This document shows, piece by piece, positions 1 to 9,357 of a DNA stretch of 64,000 bases. The position numbers and the translations under genes were made by a program. Within the stretch, counting starts at the first letter, position 1, and each line of letters opens with the position of its first letter. Below the pieces are notes generated by a model, which was not told the DNA's origin, searched no databases, and worked only from the letters and a program-made list of their open reading frames with translations. This stretch comes from Phaseolus vulgaris (taxonomy: Eukaryota > Streptophyta > Magnoliopsida > Fabales > Fabaceae): assembly GCF_000499845.2 (NCBI RefSeq), contig NC_023749.2:29102381-29166380 (forward strand). The letters are read 5' to 3'.

Positions 1-961
1 GAATGAATTAATCACTTAATAATTATTTATTATTTTTAACATCATGGAATGACAAATAATTGTTATTATTTGAACTATCAGTATAACTGAGATGTCAAAT
101 TTTATAATTATGTCTAACATGAAAACTTTTATTTTAAAAAAAATTTACTTATTAAAACAAGAGAAAAACATGAAATATGAAGAAATAGAAAAAAAATAAA
201 AAAAAGTAAATAAGAAATATTATTTTTAAAAAGTTACTAAAGTATATATACCAATACATGTTTTTTGTTAGTGAAAATATTTAGTGGAATGATAATAACC
301 GAGTCTAACTAAACAAAATTCATGTAAACTAAATAGAAAATATAAAATTTATAATTTGGTATTGATTTTGCTTTACTGCTAAATTCATTTGTAATATCAA
401 TGAGTTGAATAAAAAATTTAAATCATAAAAAACAAAACCAGGGTAGGTTAGATAGGGTACTATACCTTTTTTTTTTTTGTGTGTGTATTCAATAAAGCAA
501 ACTTTTGACCACGTTTTCTCTTTGTTTCGTCTGTTTGCTTATTTTAAAAGACACGTATATACATTAATTAGTAAAAGATTAAGATTTGCGTTCTGAAATA
601 ATCATCATTGGTTTGACTGGTATATTATAATCGATCAGTAGTACTGTATATGGAATCATTTCATACAAGAAATTTCCAGAAAAGCTACTTCATCCAAATA
701 GAATACTCCATTAACTTCAACATTAACAAGAAAAGTTGACGATTCTACTTAACTAATAGAGAAGAACACGATAAGGTAATAGTTTAGTAAAGATTTCTTT
801 TGATAAATTTTAAATTTATATCAACTTTAAGTTTAATTTCATTTCACAAAATTATTAATTTGTATACTCTATTTATAGATGTGGAATTTTATCTATCTCT
901 TCATCTAATAATCTCCAATTCCTTCTATTAAATATTGGTAACTTGTGAAACATATAACATG

Positions 962-1341
962 CACTACAAGAAAATAATAAAATAAAACCCAATTTTTAGA
1001 AACCAAAATAATTAGTTGTAATAGTAATTAGATTAGAGACCATTTTAAAAACTAAAAAAAAAAATAGTTTCTAAACTAGTTTCTATTATTGTTAAATGGT
1101 TTCTAAATTGGTATCTAATTAGCAACCAAAGTTTTAACTACCAATTATTTAGATTCTAAATTTGGTAGCAAAACCTTGATTTCTAATTAGATATCAATTT
1201 AGAAACCATTTAACAATAACAGAAACTAATTTAGAAACAAAAATTTTATTTAGTCACTAAAAGGTCTCTAATTAGTCACTATAGCAACTAATTATTTTTT
1301 GTCTATAAAATTGGTTTCTATTTCATAATTTTGTTGTAGTG
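962..1341. mobile_element. Foldback MITE with CACTA-type termini
   Basis: The element begins CACTACAAGAAAAT and ends ATTTTGTTGTAGTG, inverted termini typical of non-autonomous CACTA (En/Spm) elements in legumes. The interior is also palindromic: 1078-1122 pairs with 1183-1227 over 45 bases with only two mismatches, and the centre of that pairing coincides with the centre of the whole 380-bp unit. It has no coding capacity. The flanking triplets (ATG left, ATA right) do not match, so the expected 3-bp target duplication is not seen. A transcript would form a long hairpin. Confidence 0.75.
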
Positions 1342-3734
1342 ATAACTTTTATTAAAAGAAATATATAAATAATTTTTTGAATTTTAGGGAGGGAAAAAAA
1401 GCTGTATTTAATATTGTGAATTGATGTCTTATTTGAAATGATAGTCTTTAATTTTTTTTTTGTATATTTTATTTCTCTAAAACATTCATCTTCAATACCC
1501 TTGAATTCTTCTTAAGCTTACATGTGAAAAGGCATAGAAGACGAAGTCTATTTGCTGCGACCATGCATCTGTAATGTGACACACCACTTTGGTTAGTGCA
1601 TCCAATTAAATATAATATGCATACATAAGCTATCATTATTAGTTTGGACAACTACACGTGCAACATGATTGACCTATAAGTCAACTATGTACATTCAGAT
1701 ATCGAACATTCATTTCTAATCCAATCAATGTATTGGATATTCATGCTCTCATCTTCCTTGTTACACCATATGGAATGTGTTCTCTTTCACAAAACAAAAA
1801 TGTCATTATCACAATTTTCACTGACGTCACCCCTAATTTGTTGCTATAATTGTTCAAATATGAAGTTAGCTCATTACACCATGCCAAATCTGTATAATTA
1901 ATACTTAAATAATCGCTTAATGTTAGTCGTAATAAAAAAATGTCAATAACAAAATTACAGGGAAATCTTATAAATATTTTTGGATGTTTTTATCAAATGA
2001 TTTTTTTCTTTACTTTAAAAAAATATATTTTTCACAAAATGGTCCTAAAAAATACGACATAAGAAGTGTTTTTCTTATTGACAAATAATAATAAATATAT
2101 TTAAATAATTACGTGTTCCAACCCACGTATAATAGAAAAAACTCCACCACTATCACAAAACTCTGGTTGGCCCAAAACAATCAAAAAATCAATTTTTATT
2201 AGGTTTAAAACGCCTATACATCCATTTTAACATATTCCCCTCCTTCCAGATTACCAAAATTCCAAGTCACAAAACACTAAAACTAGAATAACTTTTATTT
2301 TTAATTAATACTTACAGTAACTTAATTAATGCTATAAACAATAAAATATTTAGAAATCATATTTAAAATTAATTTAATAATAACACTTATTAAGGAAAAA
2401 ACTAAACGTGTTTATTACCTAAAATGGAATAATAATACAAATATAAGTAAATAATATCGTTAAATACTGCTTTGTATTTTAAAATATTTTTAACTTATTC
2501 TTAAGATTTAATTCAGATATCAATTTTAAATAAAAATTCACTGTTTTATGTTTTTGGTATGTGTTTTAAATAAATTTCAATTTCAATATTTTACTAGTTA
2601 CAAAACCTCTTTAACCAAAAATAAATAAAATATATGAAACAATATTGATTTGCTTTATTGGACTTTTTTTTTTATATGTATGGACGTAACAATCTTCTTT
2701 TTTTAGAAAAGTTTAGTTCTATTCTTATTCCCTAGTAAATTTTGTTTAGATTTCTTAAATTTTAAAAAATAATTTTTTAGTCTATTCAATTCATTTTTTA
2801 GGGACTAATTTGTTTTTTCAATTTTGAAGAAATATTTTTAAAAAAGATTTAGGAGACTAAAAATACTAATTCTAAAATTTTATGGAAAATATGAAAATTA
2901 AAAAAAAAATCCCTTTTTCATACAAAAAAGTATATATTTATTAAATAAATGATTTTTAAAATTTATTTATTCTAAGTGTATAAAATCATGTAATATTGTT
3001 TTTTCCGTAAATATGAGTTAAATAATTCATTGTGGGACTACAAACGCATATGTAGGTCAGTCGACAGATAGCTTTCTTTGTGGGTGGGAATGGAGAGTGC
3101 ATTATTTGGAAACGGAATTTTGTAATTTTTGACTAATTTCTCTCTGTCTCTTTGATATGTGGAAAGGTTCTTCTAGTTTATCCAAAATTTTATGCACATA
3201 AAGACAAATCACATAATTGTCTAACTATCACAGTCACTTTCAGTTTTATTTCCTTCTAGATTGATTATTCATGGATTGAATTTATTCAGTCTTAAAGAGG
3301 AAAACTATTTACAGATTCAATTTAATCAGTTTAATAGTAAAAGAACCCATTTCACATCTCATTATTTCAGCTTTCTTAATTTACTATTTAATAAGTTTTT
3401 ATTCTAATTTAAAGTAATTTGGATTGGATAGGTTTTCAGTTTTAGTTTTATTTGTATTTCTTAAAACATTGAATATACAGTCAACTATATATACTAAAAA
3501 CTAAAAATAAAATTATGACATAAATTATAAATTCTGCAATGTAAAAAAGTCTATTTTATATATTTAAAATTTATAATAAATAAATATTTTTAAATGTATC
3601 AATTATTGTATAATTAAAATTAAAAAAAAATAAGTATTTTGAACATATAAATTATATTTTACCGTTACTGGAAAATGTTTATATTGTTAAGGTTATTATT
3701 AGTTAGTGATACTTTGTTTTAAAAATATTATGAT

Positions 3735-3736
<2 letters not shown>

Positions 3737-3780
<44 letters not shown>
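3737..3780. repeat. (AT)22 microsatellite
   Basis: Uninterrupted AT dinucleotide run of 44 bases in host DNA, about 110 bp left of the element A insertion. Confidence 0.95.
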
Positions 3781-3782
<2 letters not shown>

Positions 3783-3886
3783 TAAAATTAAATATTAACG
3801 TATATGTTTATTGCAATATTAGTATATGTAATTAAAAATTCATTGCAATATGGTTTCAGGTATGTAATTTCAACTCAATTCATATG

Positions 3887-3891
3887 CATGT
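3887..3891. repeat. Left target-site duplication of element A
   Basis: CATGT immediately precedes the left LTR and recurs at 16023-16027 directly after the right LTR. The exact match fixes both ends of element A. Confidence 0.9.
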
Positions 3892-4777
3892 TGATCCTGC
3901 CTGTTGACCAAAACGCTGGAGCTTTGCTCGTCAAACTTGGATCGACTTCTGCGCCGCGTCAACCTCCGTCTTTCACCGTGATTCACCTCGAGAACCTGCA
4001 AAAGAACAGAACGGCGCCGCTGCGGCCGATCACGCTCCGACGCCCAAGTCAGCGACTGAACCACCAATTACTAAGAGTAAAACTCACGAACTCTGAAGGA
4101 ACCGTGCAATGTTCTCTCTCAGTATACTCAAGACTCGCAAGCGTAAAGAAGACAATCTGAACGTGCGTACCTCAGAAGTTCGTTGGAAACTCTTATATAC
4201 CTGGATACTTTCTCTCTCCTGGCAGTTACACATCTGGACACGTGGCTCGCATCCAGATGTACACGTGCCTTCATCTGGAGCATTCTTGACTTGGGCACTA
4301 CTTCTGACTCTTCTTTGGCTAAGTTACTTATGCATGATACTACTCAGTGCATAGTTGCCTTGGAGCGTGATCTCTTCTGGATGGCGAGTTCGGGTGCCTT
4401 CGTACACATCTTCCCTGTGGTCTCGCCGGCCGCCTTCATGATCTGCACCACCTGTTTCACCGTATATGCTCAAGTAAGCTGTCCCCCGACCTCATCCTCT
4501 GGCCAGCTGGGAAGTGTCCATCTGCCTTCATCTTTGGCGATGTCCTTGTTTCGGCGATCTCTAATCACTTGGTCGCCTGGGTTTACATCTGGCGACTTCA
4601 TCTTCAACCTGGTGACCGCCGGTTCTGGTGTGCTGGAGATCGGAGCATGCCAACTTAATAACTGGCGACTACACGAGCCCCCCGACTTCCTTCCCTTCTG
4701 CCAGCCAGGCGTCCCATCAACACGCCTATACAGTAGCTTGATGCCACGTCATCACTTCCGACTACCAGGGCGGTACA
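3892..4777 (-). repeat. 3' LTR of element A
   Basis: 886 bp; in element orientation it begins TGTACCGCCC and ends GGCAGGATCA. It holds a TATA-like box (TATATAAG, minus strand, 4192-4199) and a conserved U5 block (3991-4049). Compared with the right LTR it keeps a 61-bp stretch at about 4065-4125. Element E also has a version of this stretch, so the right LTR suffered the deletion. Confidence 0.92.
4192..4199 (-). promoter_or_regulatory. TATA box in the element A LTR
   Basis: TATATAAG on the minus strand, repeated at 15437-15444 in the 5' LTR, where it would drive gag-pol. The same octamer lies at comparable places in the LTRs of E (62851-62858), F (24374-24381) and the solo LTR (23170-23177). 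Confidence 0.6.
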
Positions 4778-4835
4778 CAAGCCCCCCAGTCTTAAGCGAA
4801 GACTTGTCCAGCGAAAAGACTAAAGGAGTCACGTC
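4778..4835. promoter_or_regulatory. Polypurine tract and conserved block inside the 3' LTR of A
   Basis: Read on the minus strand, AAGACTGGGGGGCTTG abuts the LTR start, the expected plus-strand primer for reverse transcription. Next to it is a block containing GCGAAAAGACTAAAGGAG; C, D and F have recognisable versions at the same place (GCGAAGAGACTAAG, GCGAAAAGACTAAGG, CGAAGAGACTATGG). In every case aORF2 starts downstream of this block on the other strand, so it may also belong to that gene's promoter. Confidence 0.7.
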
Positions 4836-4927
4836 AATACCGATCTACGTGGCGCTGGCGCAGAATTCCAAACGTTTGTACTTTCTGCTTTCCTGATGCT
4901 CCACCAAACACCCTTCCAATCGCTCGA

Positions 4928-4933
4928 CACGTG
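4928..4933. promoter_or_regulatory. G-box upstream of aORF2 (element A)
   Basis: CACGTG about 440 bp before the aORF2 ATG, inside the presumed promoter. C has four G-boxes at the matching place (33841, 33863, 33875, 33922) and D has several (55447, 55771, 56005). In plants this palindrome is bound by bZIP and bHLH factors. Its role here is inferred from recurrence. Confidence 0.45.
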
Positions 4934-5130
4934 GCTTCATCAACGGTTACCTTTAACTGTCGTTTGCGCTTCCAAAACCCATTCGAAAAACCCTTAAACC
5001 CATTTCACTTCTACTGTTCCATCACTTCTTTGCTTTCTCAAACGCTTCAAGCTTCTACTGCAAAAACTCACGACGCTCTTCAACCTCCTGAATCCTCAAC
5101 TTCCTTCATCGTTCTTCCGATCATAAAAAG

Positions 5131-5362
5131 GTACACCCTTTACTTCTTCTGCTGATTTTTCCTGCATTTTAACCGATTCGCATAATCCATTAACTGTCTG
5201 GTGCATACGCTATGGGCCGTTTCTTCTATTTCTCCTTTCTCGTAACTTAGGGCTTCGTCTTCGTTACAACGAACTTTCGTTCGTTCGTTTTTCACCCTTC
5301 TTTCACGATCGAGTCAGCCTCTGCGAACCCTGATCACCTTTCCTTTTCTTTTTCCTTTGCAG
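5131..5362 (+). other. 5'-UTR intron of aORF2 (element A)
   Basis: Predicted intron from AAAAG|GTACAC to a pyrimidine-rich TTTGCAG, ending eight bases before the ATG at 5371. C (34104-34369) and D (55016-55245, minus strand) have introns of similar size at the same place, and F keeps the donor at 25440. Confidence 0.65.
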
Positions 5363-5370
5363 TTTCCGCG

Positions 5371-7966
5371 ATGGCTCGAACAAAGACCACCGCGAATCCT
5401 CCTCCCTCGTCACGAAACCCTTCATCTCAAGCTCACAACCCACCACGAGCACCTGGTGCTTCTTCTTCCCAGGCTGAGAGGCCTGCAACCTCCCGCCCTA
5501 ATCTGGCTCAGGCTACTCCACCGGTCGCCGGAGGAGCCTCCGCCCCCACTCCAGATTATAAAAAACTTTACCCCTGGGCCAGCTCGGCACTGCTGAAAGA
5601 AACGTCTTCGATAAACTCTGAAACGGCGGTACTCCGACTAAGGAAAGGGGATCAGTCGGATCTTTCCTTTCACAAGGAGCACGATAACAAGGTGACCGTG
5701 CTGCCTTGCCACCCTGAGGAGCCGATCTGTGCTGACGACAAAGTGAGCGGTGGCGAGTCGTTCTGCTTCCTCTACACAACGTTCTTCAAGAAGGTGAAGC
5801 TCCGACTTCCCTTCACTCGTTTCGAGCGAGAGCTGCTAACCGAGCTCGATATCGCCCCCGCCCAGCTTCACCCCAACAGTTGGGCGTTCGTAAGGGCGTT
5901 CCAGATCATGTGCGCACATCTGGGGCTGCCAGAGTCAGTGGACGTTTTTCTTTTCCTCTTTGAAGCCAAACACCCGGGAGATCGCCTGTGGGTGAGTCTG
6001 AACGGGATTGCTGGGAGGTCGATCCTCTCTATCTTCCAGCAATCCTACAAGGATTGGAAGGGGAAGTTCATTCAAGTACGCCAAAACGACCAGGATGCCT
6101 CGATGCTCGACGGGTTTCCCTTGTACTGGGTAAACAAGGGAAACAAAGACGCCAAGGGAAGCTTCAGGAGGCCAAGAAGTCCTGACAGCATGGGTGCTTT
6201 GGACAAGGATCTGTGCCTCTTTTGGAAGAGCGTGGCAGACGCCAATATCACCTTCCTCACCACTGCGCTCATCTCCTTCGAGTTCTTCGAAGATCAACTC
6301 GAAGTTCGTATAGGTTAGAGCTCATCTCAGTGTCTAAATCATTACTCTTGGCGATACTTCTGCTAACTGTTTCTGGGCGTCTTGTCTGTTGTGCACAAGA
6401 CTTTGGTTTTATTTTCTGCACCACTTATCTGCTTTTGTTGCATACTGACTTATGTGTTTATCTTTCTCTATGAGCTAACCCATGTACCTTTGTATCATGC
6501 AGACCATATGTTGGGCAAGGGAAAACTGGCTGAATTGAGGGCGCTCGCCCAAGCCCATGGGTTGGCGTCGGGTTCCCAGACCGTGCCAAATTCAGTGGTG
6601 GAGATCGCCGCTGCCCAGGGCAGATCGCCCCCTAAAGGCCTAACTCCTTCAGAGGCCCAGCCCGCCCAACAACGCAAAAAGCTCATCCTCAGGAAGCCAA
6701 AGAGGAAAACCCCTCAAGTGGTTCATGAGGATGAAGAAGAAGACGATGAGGCGACTGAGGATGGCCTTATCACTAAGAGGAAAAGGGTGGCGCCTTCTTC
6801 ACCACCTGCTCCGCCTCCTCCCCCAACATCAACACCACCTTCCACACCAGCTCCACCTCCAGCACTGCTTCCTCTTCCAGCTCCCACGTTGCCAGTCCAA
6901 GCAGTTCCCCTGGCAGCTGCTCTTCCTGTGGTTGAGGCTGCCGAGCCCAACTTTATGGAGAACCCCCCGAGCGCCTCCATGCCCTATGTATCAGCTGGAG
7001 GGGGTCCTCCTTCAAACGCCTCAACCGCAGATGCTGCACCAGGCGGGGATGAAGGTGCTCACAACTCGCCTATCCTCATCACCGAATCCCCGCCGTCGCC
7101 ACCACGCCAAGGAGCTCCCATTCAACAACCAACTCAAGAAGGTGGTGGCGAGAACCAACAACAAGCTCCCCTGGTGCCCCCACGAGCAAACCTCTCCCTT
7201 GAGGTAAAAAGGGTGTGGGAACCCTTCTCAGCGAAACTCAAGATGATGGCGGAGGACTTCCCTTCCATCATATCCAAAGCTGTGGAGAGTTCTAGCAAGA
7301 AGCTCCAGGATGACATCTCCGTGCTCCAAGAGGAAAATCGCACAAGAAGGATTGAGGCGGAGAAGTTATCCTGCAATCTCATGCTCGCGGAGATCGATCA
7401 CTCCCGAGTGGAGGATGCTATGAGCACCGAGCTCCGGGAGGCACGCAAGGAGGCCACCGATCTACGCCATAAGGTGCAACTCTTAGCTCAAGAGAAGATC
7501 GAGCTGGAGAGCAAGCTGGTACCCTATCGCGTCAAAGTGGCTGACCTGGAGGCGTTGATCAAAGCAGATGCCGCCAAGGTAAAAAAACCTCGAGAAAAGG
7601 TCAGCAGATCGGGAGGTCTTTTTGGGCAAAGTCGAAAAGGAGAGAGACGACACCATGGCTAAACTCGCCGAAGCCAACGAGGAAAATGAGAAGATCACCA
7701 CAAAGCTGGCCCAGGCGCAGCCGGAATCCAAGAAGGTTACTGAAGACCTTCTCCAAGCTCGGGAGGGGGCTGAAGAACTGAAGCAGCAGAACGAGGGGCT
7801 AAAGAAACAGATTGAAGAACTTGAGTTGAGCTCCGCCCAGATTCTCGCTGCTAGATTCGATGCTGCCCGGGAACAATTCGCCTGCCTGTACCCTGACTTG
7901 GATCTCTCCATGGTGTCGCTGAACAACGAGGTGGTGGACGGGAAGGTTGTTCCTTCTGAAGACTAG
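5371..7966 (+). pseudogene. aORF2 of element A: spliced gene antisense to gag-pol
   Basis: Function unknown; it runs opposite to gag-pol and converges on the end of pol. Exon 1 (5371-6313) starts MARTKTTAN, close to the histone H3 tail (ARTKQTAR). After a Pro/Ser-rich stretch come residues about 118-235 (PICADD, LRLPFTRFERELL, LHPNSWAF, DWKGKF), resembling the Pfam 'putative gypsy type transposon' family (PF04195, from memory). A phase-1 intron (6314-6502) is needed to join exon 2, which has an acidic run, a basic NLS-like cluster (TKRKRV), a long Pro-rich stretch, a heptad-rich coiled coil and a C-terminus containing DGKVVP. The ATG at 5371 is chosen because C and D start identically. The seven-A run at 7581-7587 shifts the frame; the coiled coil resumes in another frame from about 7600 to 7966, so this copy is broken. 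Confidence 0.75.
6314..6502 (+). other. Coding intron of aORF2 (element A)
   Basis: 189 bp. The donor follows CGTATAG and begins GTTAGAG; the acceptor is ATCATGCAG. It splits an Asp codon after its first base (phase 1), and removing it keeps the frame open. C (116 bp) and D (254 bp) have introns at the equivalent codon in the same phase. Confidence 0.75.
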
Positions 7967-8573
7967 CCGCTCGCTGCTTCCCTTCACCACTTACTCATCT
8001 GCCTCTCTCTTACCCAATTTGCTTGTAATAAACTTCCCTTTCCTTGTACATGTATCTTGAACTGATCATACTTTATTATGAAGTCTTTGTGCTTCTTCTT
8101 ACAACTTCTCTGTCTGCCTTATCTCTCCTTGTATGATTTACTTCAATGAAATTAACTTAGTAACTTCGTAAGCGCAATTGTATACTATCCGCCTCGAACC
8201 ATCAGTTTTCGAACAATAACACTCTAACAACTTGTAACCTCAAGGTAATGAACCTTAGCGTGAAATCGCTCTTCAAATAACGAACCTCAACCCAACTAAT
8301 GGCTTGAGACACAGCTCATCTAATCTGCCTTATCAAAACGGGTCTTGACTTTCTCGCCATTGCTTGAATTTCTCCTGGTCGCCAAAGACTCTTGGCGATT
8401 CCAGCTTCCTCTTGCCTTCACAACTTGGCCATTGTTCCTTTATCTGGGGGTAGAGGCGCCTTTCGGATCATTCTCTACCTCCCTGAGCTTTAGAACAAAA
8501 GACCGGGTGGCTAGGCGTTCTCTTCGAACCTACCTTAGCCACCCTCCAAACTTCTTCCACCCTTTACACCATA

Positions 8574-8756
8574 CCTGAACTCGTTCGAGACGAGAAGGAT
8601 TTTATCTTGCCTGAACTCGCTCATTGGCGAGAAGGTCTTTAACTCGCCTGAACTAGCTCATCGGCGAGAAGGTCTTTAACTCGCCTGAACTCGCTCATCG
8701 GCGAAAAGGTTTTTAACTCGCCTGAACTCGCTCATCGGCGAGAAGGTCTTTAACTC
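8574..8756. repeat. 37-bp minisatellite, 5 copies
   Basis: Units start CCTGAACTCG at 8574, 8610, 8647, 8684 and 8721 (spacing 36, 37, 37, 37) and contain TCATCGGCGAGAAGGTC. The first unit is the most divergent. Confidence 0.9.
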
Positions 8757-8950
8757 GTGCCTCTACATTGCCCAGGGGTTACATCTTCTCTCCCCCGGAA
8801 ACACTGAGGACTTTTTGCTGGTGCCTCTACATTGCCCCAGAGGCTACATCTTCTCTCCTCTGGAAGCACTGAGGACTTTTTGCTGGTGCCTCTACATTGC
8901 CCCAGGGGTTACCTCTTCTCTCCCCCAGAAACACTGAGGACTTTTTACTC
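8757..8950. repeat. 64-65-bp minisatellite, 3 copies
   Basis: Units start GTGCCTCTACATTGCCC at 8757, 8821 and 8886 and end in GAGGACTTTTTGCT. They follow directly on the 37-bp array. Confidence 0.9.
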
Positions 8951-9240
8951 TTCCTCGCCTGCACTCGCTCGACGGCGAGGAGGTTTTTATCTCGCCTCAG
9001 GACGCGCGAGGGCGTTGAGGTCTTTTAACTAGTGCCTCCGACCGCCGAAAGACGACGAGGACTTTAACTTTAACTGATGCCGCCAATCGCCGAAAGACGA
9101 TGGGGACTTAGAAACTTTTTAGAAAGCATGCAACATAACTTCAACTTGCCTTAAATCACATATAAGTGACACGGTCTTTCTTCAAAACTTTTGGAAAACA
9201 ACAAGCATGCAATCTAAAACGCTTTAAACTTCGAAAACTC

Positions 9241-9294
9241 TTCTTTATTGGGCGGCCTCATTAAAAACCTTCCTTAGGGAAAAAATAGTGCCCC
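9241..9294 (-). promoter_or_regulatory. Conserved block just after the pol stop (element A)
   Basis: On the minus strand this reads CCCTAAGGAAGG, a T-rich stretch, TAATGAGGCCGCCC and AATAAAG. Matching blocks follow pol in B (32481-32530), C (36420-36470) and D (51005-51060). The first part can form a small hairpin and the AATAAAG resembles a poly(A) signal. Function is inferred: 3'-end formation or an RNA export or packaging structure. Confidence 0.6.
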
Positions 9295-9357
9295 CTCCAA
9301 ACTGTTTTTACAGAAACATTGTAAAGCTCTTCGTGTTTGTTTTTACTTACAAAGTTC

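Larger units (their letters stand above)
1..3886. other. AT-rich host intergenic DNA (left flank)
   Basis: This stretch is strongly AT-rich, with many homopolymer runs and stops in all frames. I see no coding region, RNA gene or LTR. The only recognisable items are a CACTA-type MITE at 962-1341 and an AT microsatellite at 3737-3780. A segment at 3098-3138 is about 88% identical to 17666-17706 on the far side of element A, so the pre-insertion locus probably held an old local duplication. The small minus-strand frame at 1469-1651 has no coding character. Confidence 0.75.
7967..9240. other. Spacer between convergent aORF2 and pol (element A)
   Basis: Non-coding region where aORF2 (from the left) and pol (from the right) end facing each other. 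It contains two minisatellites (8574-8756 and 8757-8950) and otherwise only diffuse CG-rich motifs such as GGCGAGAAGG. Tandem repeats in this 3' region are well known in Tat/Ogre elements, where they can seed satellite DNA. Confidence 0.7.

Noticed and set aside
1469..1651. Minus-strand ORF of 60 codons in the left flank
   Set aside because: AT-rich, no conserved motif, no promoter or splice context.
3737..3780. AT microsatellite as a replication origin or matrix attachment site
   Set aside because: Simple AT runs are common in this genome's host DNA and nothing else supports such a role.
4183..4896. Plus-strand ORF of 237 codons at 4183-4896 and its near copy at 15428-16096
   Set aside because: Both lie in the LTRs of element A, antisense to the element. 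Their similarity is simply that of the two LTRs, and the content is not protein-like.
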